Part shown: piece by piece, positions 57,830 through 64,000 of the stretch
Layout of the letters: every line of letters begins with the position of its first letter
How positions within the stretch are numbered: the stretch's first letter is position 1
Origin: Candidatus Thorarchaeota archaeon
Lineage (GTDB): Archaea; Asgardarchaeota; Thorarchaeia; Thorarchaeales; Thorarchaeaceae
Length of the DNA: 64,000 nucleotides
Assembly: GCA_029855935.1 (NCBI GenBank)
Contig: JAGSHN010000005.1
Coordinates: forward strand, 124,001 to 188,000
Reading direction: 5' to 3'
The notes under the pieces: model-generated
What the model was told of the DNA's origin: nothing
Seen by the model: the letters and a program-made list of their open reading frames with translations, nothing else
The model's database searches: none
Position numbers and translations under genes: made by a program

Positions 57830-58027
57830 GTGGTTGGTACTCAGAAATGCGTCTTTTGCGGTCGAGACATCGAGCCGGGGACGGGCATTGCTTTTGTTAG
57901 AACAAAGGATGGGGCGGTGCTCTGGTTCTGTTCCAATAAATGCAAGGTTGCCAGTCTGAAGCGGGGGATGAAGCCCCGGGACACGAAGTGGACTGCAGAA
58001 TACAAGAAAGGTGCAAGGGGCAAATAG
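57830..58027 (+). CDS. rpl24e: Ribosomal protein L24e
   Basis: A 65-residue zinc protein: CVFCGRDIEPGTGIAFVRTK, then FCSNKCK and MKPRDTKWT. GTG 57830 follows the S28e stop by two bases. In many euryarchaea ndk and infB follow in the same direction; here ndk is inverted. Confidence 0.96.
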   Translation: MVGTQKCVFCGRDIEPGTGIAFVRTKDGAVLWFCSNKCKVASLKRGMKPRDTKWTAEYKKGARGK

Positions 58028-58084
58028 AGAGCGGAAGCAGAGTGACCCTTTGTCGCCATTTGGGCGTCGCTGACGAAGGAGCAA

Positions 58085-58110
58085 GGGCCCGTTGGGCCCC
58101 GTTGGGCCCC
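58085..58110. repeat. Tandem GC-rich repeat with three GGGCCC palindromes
   Basis: The unit GTTGGGCCCC occurs twice in tandem (58091-58110), preceded by a third GGGCCC at 58085-58090. It lies in the 115-base gap between convergent L24e and ndk genes, where strong hairpins could end transcription on both strands. Confidence 0.5.
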
Positions 58111-58142
58111 GCTCCATCACAAGTATAGCGATGAGATGCCGT

Positions 58143-58808
58143 TCATCCGCTCTTCGAAACCTCTTCCTTTACCAACGCGAAGATTGCCTCAGCTAGTTTC
58201 TCGACCTCATCGTCCTCCACATCGCGCGCGTCCTTGGCGATGAGGACCTCTAGCGACTCCAGAACCGAGGAACTAACATCATCACTATCTATTGCGTGCA
58301 CAACAACCTCACGAATCTCGGATGTGTGATCAGAAGCCTCAGCTGTGTATCGTTCAATGTAGGTCAGCATCTCTTTTTCAGCTCCATCTGACTCCCGAAC
58401 ATTGCCCTCTCTGCTCCAGAGGTCAATCTCGGTGGCAGCCGTTTCTGGACTATCGGACGCATGGGCTATGTTGATGCCCCCCCAGATGCCATACCTACCA
58501 CGCAGGGTGTCAGGTGGGGCCTTCTGCACGAATGTGGGCCCAAGTGCATCACGTATCCTCTGAATCGCATTCTCTCCCTCAAACACCAGCACAAGAACGC
58601 GTCCAGATGTGATGAACTGGACAAGCCAAGGAAAGAACGGCTTTCCTTTATGAACTGCATAATGCTTCTCGGCAAGCTCTTGAGAAACTCGCATCTCTCG
58701 AAAGGCACGGACCCTGAGGCCGAGTCCGTGAAGTGCTTCAATGACACGGGCTCCGACTGTCCTGCGTACTGCGCCATCAGGCTTGATTATGACAAGAGAA
58801 CGTTCCAT
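58143..58808 (-). CDS. ndk: Nucleoside diphosphate kinase with C-terminal extension
   Basis: Balances NTP pools. The NDK core is about 1-145, with SLVIIKPDGAVRR and the catalytic His116 in NIAHASDSPETA (usually NxxHGSDS). Residues about 146-221 form an acidic helical tail (IDSDDVSSSVLESLEVL, DARDVEDDEVEKLAEAIFAL) not found in ordinary NDKs of about 150 residues. ATG 58808 begins MERSLVIIKP. It is transcribed away from infB, an inversion relative to the usual order. Confidence 0.94.
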   Translation of the reverse strand: MERSLVIIKPDGAVRRTVGARVIEALHGLGLRVRAFREMRVSQELAEKHYAVHKGKPFFPWLVQFITSGRVLVLVFEGENAIQRIRDALGPTFVQKAPPDTLRGRYGIWGGINIAHASDSPETAATEIDLWSREGNVRESDGAEKEMLTYIERYTAEASDHTSEIREVVVHAIDSDDVSSSVLESLEVLIAKDARDVEDDEVEKLAEAIFALVKEEVSKSG

Positions 58809-58948
58809 TCGATTCACCAACTTGATTCGTGCTTGCACCAAGGCAAAACGTGGCTTATTTTAGCATTGTGACGTCGCCAGTCTCTAAGGCAAGTTTCATA
58901 TGCTCGCAGTAGTTGCCCGCTCATAGTTTAGTCAGCGAGGGCCTGCCA

Positions 58949-60745
58949 ATGAAGCCGTCAGAGAGAAACACGAGGGAACGACTTCGCTCGCCAATTGTCA
59001 CCGTCCTTGGTCACATAGACCACGGAAAGACTTCGCTCCTTGACAAGATGCGCGGAACAGCTGTGCAGCACAGGGAAGCGGCAGGAATAACCCAGCACAT
59101 TGGCGCATCGTTTTTCCCCACTGAAACGATAATGTCCATATGTGGCAACCTCCTCAAGGCCATAAAGACCGAACTCAGGATAGATGGGTTGCTGTTCATA
59201 GATACCCCAGGACATGAAGCGTACCTGAACCTCCGCCGACGAGGCGGAGCCATAGCTGACATAGCAATATTGGTTATCGACATAAACGAGGGGCCCCTCA
59301 CACAGACCTACGAGTCCCTGAAGATTCTGCGAGCTGGGAGGACGCCATTCCTAATTGCAGCGAACAAACTCGACAAGGTCCCCGGTTGGCAGCCAAAGCC
59401 TGAGCTTCCGCTGGTACAGGCAATTAAAGCACAGAGTAGGACCACCCAAGCAGAGATTGATCGGAGGCTCTATGAGATAGTTGGAGCGCTATCAGCAAAT
59501 GGGATTCAGTCGGAGCGATTCGACAGGGTGAGGGACTTCACAAGGACTGTTGCCATTGTCCCCACAAGCGCGAAGACTGGTGAGGGAATTCCTGAGCTTC
59601 TCATGGTCTTGGCGGGACTGACGCAGCAATATATGAAGGAACGGCTCCGAGTGTCGACAGGTCCGGCAAAGGGTGTAGTTCTAGAAGTGAGGGAGGAAAC
59701 TGGGTTGGGGGTCACACTAGACACAATTATCTATGACGGAGTGTTGCGAAAGACTGACACAATTGTCGTCGGGGGTCTTGAGGATGCCATTGTGGCGAAG
59801 ATAAGGGCGCTCCTTCTACCAAAGCCACTCGATGAGATTCGTGATCCAAGGGAGAGGTTCACACAGGTCGATGAGATACACGCTGCAGCAGGAGTTAAGA
59901 TAGTTTCGCCAGACATTCAGGGAGCAGTGGCGGGAGCACCCATTTATGGGGTCGGCGAAACAGATGATATCGAGGAGATTAAGCAGAAAGTCCGCGATGA
60001 GGTGGGCGCTGTCAGAATCCATCGCGACTCATCGGGTATCGTTGTCAAGGCTGACACCCTGGGGTCGCTAGAGGCTGTGACACAGTTCCTTCAAGAGAGA
60101 AAGATACCCGTGCGAGTCGCGGATGTGGGGCCAATTGTGAAACGTGACATAATCGAGGCAAGTGCGGCAGGGGAAACTGACCCACTTAATGCTGTTGTCC
60201 TAGGATTCAATGTCAAGGTAGCTCCCGGTATTGAGGACCTTGCCGCAGAATACGGAGTAGAGATATTCGTCAGTGATGTCATATATCGCCTCTATGACGA
60301 GTATTACGCTTGGCTTATTGTCAAGAGGGAACAAGCCAAGGCTAAAACTCTGGGCCACATGATACGGCCAGGAAAGATAGAGATTCTCCCAGACTACGTA
60401 TTTCGAAACAAGGATCCAGCAATCGTAGGAGTCCGGGTTCACGGCATAATCCGTCCCAAGACTGCACTGATAAATGCTGAGGGGCGCCGTATTGGTACAA
60501 TCCTCCAGATTCAAGACAGAGGTGTGGCGATAGAGGAGGCTACTGACGGAATGGAGGTGGCAGTATCCATTAGGGGGCCAACCATTGGGAGACAGGTGAA
60601 GCCTAGTGAAACCCTGTATGTTGATGTGCCTGACAAGCACATTCAGGCACTCCGCAAGAAGTTCAGGGAGGAGCTGAGTCAATCCGAGCTAGAGATTCTA
60701 GAAGAGATTATCCGCATTAAGAGAGCGGCAGGGGCGTTGATATAG
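58949..60745 (+). CDS. infB: Translation initiation factor aIF5B (IF2-like)
   Basis: A 598-residue ribosomal subunit-joining GTPase. The G domain has GHIDHGKTSLLDKM near residue 30, DTPGHEAY, and ANKLDK; beta-barrels and the C-terminal tRNA-contact domain follow. Ends IIRIKRAAGALI. ATG 58949 is favoured; an ATG at 58913 would add 12 residues. It converges on EF-1alpha. Confidence 0.96.
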   Translation: MKPSERNTRERLRSPIVTVLGHIDHGKTSLLDKMRGTAVQHREAAGITQHIGASFFPTETIMSICGNLLKAIKTELRIDGLLFIDTPGHEAYLNLRRRGGAIADIAILVIDINEGPLTQTYESLKILRAGRTPFLIAANKLDKVPGWQPKPELPLVQAIKAQSRTTQAEIDRRLYEIVGALSANGIQSERFDRVRDFTRTVAIVPTSAKTGEGIPELLMVLAGLTQQYMKERLRVSTGPAKGVVLEVREETGLGVTLDTIIYDGVLRKTDTIVVGGLEDAIVAKIRALLLPKPLDEIRDPRERFTQVDEIHAAAGVKIVSPDIQGAVAGAPIYGVGETDDIEEIKQKVRDEVGAVRIHRDSSGIVVKADTLGSLEAVTQFLQERKIPVRVADVGPIVKRDIIEASAAGETDPLNAVVLGFNVKVAPGIEDLAAEYGVEIFVSDVIYRLYDEYYAWLIVKREQAKAKTLGHMIRPGKIEILPDYVFRNKDPAIVGVRVHGIIRPKTALINAEGRRIGTILQIQDRGVAIEEATDGMEVAVSIRGPTIGRQVKPSETLYVDVPDKHIQALRKKFREELSQSELEILEEIIRIKRAAGALI

Positions 60746-60812
60746 CGCGCGAATCAGGCACCCACTCGGTTTCACCACTGTGGGGAGAAACAATACGAAA
60801 AAGAATCGAACA

Positions 60813-60846
60813 CGGGCCACTAGGGCCCGGTTCACGTGTACACGTG
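60813..60846. terminator. Hairpin plus perfect palindrome between convergent infB and EF-1alpha
   Basis: CGGGCC-ACTAG-GGCCCG (60813-60829) is followed by the 14-bp perfect palindrome CACGTGTACACGTG (60833-60846), both inside the 118-base convergent gap. They could form 3' hairpins for either transcript. The palindrome could also be a protein site. Confidence 0.4.
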
Positions 60847-60863
60847 TTTGTTCTACGATGGAG

Positions 60864-62171
60864 CTACTTGCCACGCGGTGTGATGTCAAGTACCACACCG
60901 ACAGCGACCGTCATGCCCATATCTCGAACAGCGAATCGACCAAGTTGAGGAATCTCCTTGTACTTCTCAATGACCATAGGCTTGAGGGGTACAAGCTTTG
61001 CAATCATCGACTCGCCTCTCTTGACGAAGTCAGGGTTCTCCTGAATCACCTGACCTGTGCGCTGGTCGATCTTCTTCAGTAGCTCCTCAAATCGGCACGC
61101 CACCTGAGCCGTGTGAGCATGGACGACTGGCGTATACCCCTTCGTGATTGCCGTCGGATGCTGGATGACCATAATCTGCCCGGTGAAGTCGGCAGCGACC
61201 GTGGGCGGAGTATCAGCATGACCTGCAACATCACCGCGTCCGAGGTCCTTTCGCTCAATGCCACGAACGTTGAATCCTATGTTGTCACCGGGGACAGCCT
61301 GATCCAGCTGCTCATGATGCATCTCAATAGACTTGACCTCGCCAGTCTTGTTCGGCGGCATGAATGTAACCTTGTCGCCAGGCCTGAGAATGCCCGTTTC
61401 AACACGACCGACAGGTACGGTGCCGACACCCTTGATCGAGTACACGTCGTTGATTGGGATTCGCAAGGGCTTATCGACGGGCTTCGGCGGAGGCTCGACC
61501 AAGTCAAGCGCCTCCAGCAGACAAGGCCCATCGTACCAGGGGGTCAGATCGGGTGTTCGTTCCTTCAAGTTGGCCGCGTCGAGAGCCGAGGTTGGAATGA
61601 AGGGAATCTTATCGGTCTTGTAGCCGATACTCTTAAGGAATGATTCAACCTCTTCCTTGACCTCTTTGTAGCGCTCCTCGCTGTACTTGACGCTCTCGTC
61701 ATCCATCTTGTTGATACAGACAATCATACTGGGAACGCCGAGCGTCATCGCGAGATACGCATGCTCCTTTGTCTGACCACCAGGACCAATTCCGGCCTCA
61801 AACTCGCCCTTCTTGGCAGACACGACCAGCAGGGCCACATCAGCCTGCGATGCGCCAGTGATCATGTTCTTGATGAAGTCCTTGTGACCGGGCGCATCGA
61901 TGATGGTGTAGTAGTACCTTTTCGTCATGAACTTGAAGAAGGCGATGTCAATCGTGAGGCCACGCTCCCGTTCCTCCTTGAGACGGTCCAGCGCAAAAGC
62001 CCATGCCCAGCTGGGCCGCCCAAGTTTCTCAGCTTCGGCCTTATACTGCTGGAACGTACGTTCGTCAACAGCGCCTGTTTCGTATAGGAGCCTGCCAGTC
62101 ATCGTGCTCTTGCCGTGGTCAACATGACCGATGACGACGAGATTCAGGTGCTCCTTCTCTTTCTTGGACAA
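60864..62171 (-). CDS. tuf: Elongation factor 1-alpha
   Basis: Delivers aminoacyl-tRNA. The 435 residues show GHVDHGKST, DAPGHKDF, NKMD, and the C-terminal HAHTAQVACRFEELL with GRFAVRDMGMTVAVGVV. The TTG at 62171 gives the expected MSKKEKEHLNLV, with AAGGAGA upstream. An ATG four bases before it is out of frame, and longer in-frame starts add basic residues unlike the family. Confidence 0.97.
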   Translation of the reverse strand: MSKKEKEHLNLVVIGHVDHGKSTMTGRLLYETGAVDERTFQQYKAEAEKLGRPSWAWAFALDRLKEERERGLTIDIAFFKFMTKRYYYTIIDAPGHKDFIKNMITGASQADVALLVVSAKKGEFEAGIGPGGQTKEHAYLAMTLGVPSMIVCINKMDDESVKYSEERYKEVKEEVESFLKSIGYKTDKIPFIPTSALDAANLKERTPDLTPWYDGPCLLEALDLVEPPPKPVDKPLRIPINDVYSIKGVGTVPVGRVETGILRPGDKVTFMPPNKTGEVKSIEMHHEQLDQAVPGDNIGFNVRGIERKDLGRGDVAGHADTPPTVAADFTGQIMVIQHPTAITKGYTPVVHAHTAQVACRFEELLKKIDQRTGQVIQENPDFVKRGESMIAKLVPLKPMVIEKYKEIPQLGRFAVRDMGMTVAVGVVLDITPRGK

Positions 62172-62240
62172 GGCATTAGTCTCCTTTCTCTTTTTTAGTC
62201 GGTTCACTGAACCGGGACTCTGGTCAACCCTTCGTGAGAT

Positions 62241-62249
62241 GCTTTTAAC
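62241..62249 (-). promoter_or_regulatory. TATA box of EF-1alpha
   Basis: GTTAAAAGC on the minus strand lies about 75 bases before the TTG start, implying a leader of roughly 45 bases. Confidence 0.5.
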
Positions 62250-62380
62250 GCTTTCGACAATACACATTGACCAAGTCGCGGAACTGGCGACCTGACCAAG
62301 AGAATGACTCTAGGACAAAGGAGAACTGGATGAATTGAGAAACAAGAGAACAGGGAATGCTACAAGGGTGGCATTGAGAG

Positions 62381-62496
62381 TGGCGCCGGGGGAGGGATTT
62401 GTCCCAAGTTGGCCACAGTCCAACTCGTTTGAACCCTCGCGTGCGGAGCACACCAACTTAGCAGGCTGGCTCCTTACCAGGCTAGGAAACCCCGGC
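62381..62496 (-). tRNA. tRNA-Ser(GCU) with a 30-nt intron in the T loop, CCA encoded
   Basis: Minus strand from 62496: acceptor GCCGGGG/CCCCGGC, D stem TCCT/AGGA, anticodon stem CCAGC/GTTGG with loop CTGCTAA (anticodon GCT), a long variable arm closed by GTGC/GCAC, and T stem GAGGG/CCCTC. The T loop should be TTCAAAT but is interrupted: TTCAA, then 30 bases (62399-62428), then AT. The insert forms an 8-bp stem (CGAGTTGG with CCAACTTG) and a GTTC/GGAC helix with AAA bulges cut after the second A, a relaxed bulge-helix-bulge. Discriminator G; CCA at 62383-62381. Confidence 0.9.
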
Positions 62497-62524
62497 AGCG
62501 TGACAAAGGCCCTTGAATCCTCTC

Positions 62525-62531
62525 TTAAACA
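62525..62531 (-). promoter_or_regulatory. TATA box of tRNA-Ser
   Basis: TGTTTAA on the minus strand lies about 30 bases before the mature tRNA 5' end at 62496. Confidence 0.5.
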
Positions 62532-62559
62532 TTGCCGTAGTATCGCGGGTCAAAACTAG

Positions 62560-62887
62560 GTCTATGAGGTGCAGCGGCCCCTTGGCCTCGAGCGTCCCTC
62601 GCCTTGGCGCGATCTCGCACCTTTCTCGGAGCGGCTACCTCCGAGGCTCCACCACTCCTCCTTAGGGCTGTTCCCGCCAGGGCCTGACCCGGTTCGGAGG
62701 TCTAAGCCAATCCCAGCAGTCCTACAACCGCCGTTATGGCCGTGGCAGACTTCGGAGACCGCCCGTCATGGTCTAGTGCGAGGGCGCACAAGGCTTGGGT
62801 TTCGCCCTCAGCCTCGGTTACTGGTCCCGGCTATTGCCATACCGGTCACAGGTCGCGGCAAACGACCCGACCCTACCCGCTGCAATA
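62560..62887 (-). ncRNA. Signal recognition particle (7S) RNA
   Basis: Minus strand. The 5' and 3' ends pair (TGCAGCGG at 62884-62877 with CCGCTGCA at 62577-62570). The Alu domain has a UGUGA (UGUNR motif, 62850-62846). The SRP54-binding helix 8 reads GGGTCAGGCCC-TGGC-GGGAACAGCC at 62690-62666. Helix 8 departs from the common form: the tetraloop is UGGC instead of GNAR and the 3' loop is AACAG instead of AGCAG. Ends are approximate; a TATA element lies at 62908-62915. Confidence 0.87.
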
Positions 62888-62907
62888 GGAGGTTCGTGGA
62901 CTTGTGC

Positions 62908-62915
62908 CTAAAAAC
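62908..62915 (-). promoter_or_regulatory. TATA-like element of SRP RNA
   Basis: GTTTTTAG on the minus strand lies about 25 bases before the predicted RNA start near 62887. Confidence 0.45.
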
Positions 62916-62977
62916 GTTGTCAAACAGTAGGATTCTTACTCTATGAATCGTACCCGCAACGAGAGCCCAGATAGGAA

Positions 62978-63172
62978 GTGATTCTGACGGAACAGGGAGA
63001 TGGGTCTCTGAGGCGACTAGTACTGCTGATATTGTTGATTCTGCTGCTGACATCTCCAGGAACGCTCTTGGTCTTTCTCTCGCTGGGACCGATGGACCCA
63101 TTGCCCCTATTGATTATGTGGCCAGTCGGCATTGCGTTCGTTGCATGGTGGATACGAAAGACACGGAGGTAG
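62978..63172 (+). CDS. Small two-span membrane protein, unknown
   Basis: A 64-residue protein with two hydrophobic helices (about 13-35 and 41-58) and a basic end RKTRR. GTG 62978 is the only good start. It converges on rpsG and diverges from SRP RNA. No family is recognised; a chance reading frame cannot be excluded. Confidence 0.45.
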   Translation: MILTEQGDGSLRRLVLLILLILLLTSPGTLLVFLSLGPMDPLPLLIMWPVGIAFVAWWIRKTRR

Positions 63173-63199
63173 TATGAGCGAAGAGGGCAATCCTCTACT

Positions 63200-63862
63200 C
63201 TACCGTGCCGACCGCGCGACACGCTCACGCTCATCTTTCCTGGCAATTGCAAAACTCGCGGAATCGCCCTTGTAAGCCAAGAGCAACTCGTCCACGATGC
63301 ACTCCTCATACGACTTGGCACTGTTATGGGCATTGCGGGTCGCTCCAACAGCAAGATACCGTAATGCGAGATCAATTCTTCGCTGAGGGGCAACATCTAC
63401 CGAGCGGGGATAGGCCATTCCACCATAGGATATTCGTGTTGTTTCTTCTGCGGGGGCGGCATTCTCCACAGCTGTGACTAGCACCTGAATGGGGTTGAGG
63501 CCCGTTCGGTGATCAATCATCTCGAAGACACGTCGTAGGATACCTATCGCACGGGCCTTCTTGCCAGAACCGCGACCAGTGCGCGTCTTCTTCTCTTTCC
63601 GCGAACCGGCATTCATTAGCTTGTTGACGAATCGTTCAACAATTGGTACTTTCGACTTGTGGAAACGGTGGTTGGCATGCCGACCAGCTGTGTGTGGTAT
63701 CAGTACGGGTTTGAGAGATATGTATCGCTGGAGGCCGATATCGCGCACTTGAACCTCAGAGGGGTTCCACTTGCCGAATAGCAGGAGATGAGGTGTTTCA
63801 TGTTTTGCATCGTCAGTCGTTTCAGATGACGCAGCAGGAGTCGTATGTTCTTTGTCGGACAT
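63200..63862 (-). CDS. rpsG: Ribosomal protein S7
   Basis: A 220-residue small-subunit protein with PIVERFVNKLMNAGSRKEKK, NPIQVLVTAVENAAPAEETT and a C-terminal ERERVARSAR. The N-terminal extension of about 30 residues (DKEHTTPAASSETTDD) is acidic and Thr-rich, unlike bacterial S7. ATG 63862 is supported by GGGTGATG upstream. It follows S12 by 14 bases. Confidence 0.95.
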   Translation of the reverse strand: MSDKEHTTPAASSETTDDAKHETPHLLLFGKWNPSEVQVRDIGLQRYISLKPVLIPHTAGRHANHRFHKSKVPIVERFVNKLMNAGSRKEKKTRTGRGSGKKARAIGILRRVFEMIDHRTGLNPIQVLVTAVENAAPAEETTRISYGGMAYPRSVDVAPQRRIDLALRYLAVGATRNAHNSAKSYEECIVDELLLAYKGDSASFAIARKDERERVARSAR

Positions 63863-63876
63863 GACGTGCATCACCC

Positions 63877-64000
63877 TTATCTAATCGGTTTCTCGGCCTT
63901 GCCATAGATCAGCGACTCTAGACTGACACCATTGACCTTGAAGACGCGCCATCGAACACCAGGCAGATCACCGATAGCACCACCCATAGCGCCACCAATC
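63877..64000 (-). CDS. rpsL: Ribosomal protein S12, C-terminal end (cut by window edge)
   Basis: The last 40 residues are visible on the minus strand. [19 protein letters not shown] and [11 protein letters not shown] match the S12 C-terminus. The gene continues beyond base 64000. It heads an S12-S7 pair of str-operon type. Confidence 0.93.
   Translation of the reverse strand, partial: IGGAMGGAIGDLPGVRWRVFKVNGVSLESLIYGKAEKPIR

Noticed and set aside
62569-62946. 125-residue open frame on the plus strand
   Set aside because: It lies over the SRP RNA gene; composition reflects GC-rich RNA helices, with Arg/Pro-rich low-complexity protein and no family features.
1-64000. CRISPR array or defence island
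   Set aside because: No regularly spaced direct repeats or cas genes were seen; the single m5C methyltransferase has no neighbouring nuclease.

Overview
The window reads as a dense stretch of an archaeal chromosome of moderate GC. Archaeal hallmarks are sn-glycerol-1-phosphate dehydrogenase and CDP-archaeol synthase (ether lipids), the modified mevalonate route (mevalonate kinase, UbiD-like decarboxylase, two-subunit aconitase X), the D-family DNA polymerase large subunit, RadB, aIF2-alpha, aIF5B, EF-1alpha, eukaryote-type ribosomal proteins, TATA boxes and bulge-helix-bulge tRNA introns. Several genes are more eukaryote-like than usual: an OSTC/Ost3-type oligosaccharyltransferase subunit, an Arf-like small GTPase, Elf1, an XPD helicase and a possible PAC3/PAC4-type proteasome chaperone. 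Together they suggest an Asgard-type archaeon, perhaps Thorarchaeota-like. That placement is an inference from gene content; no phylogeny was run.

Layout. 1-12 kb: rtcA (cut by the left edge), a Nog1-type GTPase, a proteasome beta-type subunit whose Thr1 position is Ala, radical SAM and Taw1 wyosine enzymes, translin, CTP-dependent riboflavin kinase, Pcm, DUF371, Trm5, a nucleotidyltransferase-like protein, a GT4 glycosyltransferase, and a divergent peroxiredoxin/Fur-family pair. 12.3-13.5 kb: tRNA-Lys(CUU) with an intron, and directly upstream of its promoter a 997-bp insertion sequence with 18-bp inverted repeats, a 9-bp target duplication and a frameshifted transposase. 13.5-24.6 kb: one-carbon and pterin genes (glyA, gcvH, gcvT, DHPS-like, mptE) around MazG, Sec61-beta, the L44e-S27e-aIF2alpha-Nop10 operon, the oligosaccharyltransferase AglB with an extra C-terminal domain, and the OSTC-like subunit.

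24.8-48.3 kb: genome maintenance genes (topoisomerase IA, XPD, an RNase H-fold protein, RadB, DP2, RPA, Lhr, a SWIM protein, an orphan m5C methyltransferase) mixed with CarS, a four-CBS protein, a SufS-like enzyme, Elf1, EngB, a glycosylated surface protein, a phosphoesterase and tRNA-Pro(CGG).

48.3-64 kb: the isoprenoid cluster converges on a ribosomal/RNA polymerase operon (rpoD-L18e-L13-S9-rpoN-S2). Then come the Arf-like GTPase, egsA, L7Ae-S28e-L24e, an inverted ndk, aIF5B, EF-1alpha, tRNA-Ser(GCU) with a T-loop intron, SRP RNA, a small membrane protein, S7 and the end of S12 (cut by the right edge).

Functional links: Trm5 makes the m1G37 that Taw1 uses for wyosine. AglB and the OSTC-like subunit probably form one N-glycosylation complex acting on proteins such as the sequon-rich surface protein at 44-45 kb. 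Sec61-beta and SRP RNA serve the same export route. Mevalonate kinase, aconitase X and the UbiD-like enzyme feed isoprenoids to the ether lipids made through EgsA and CarS.
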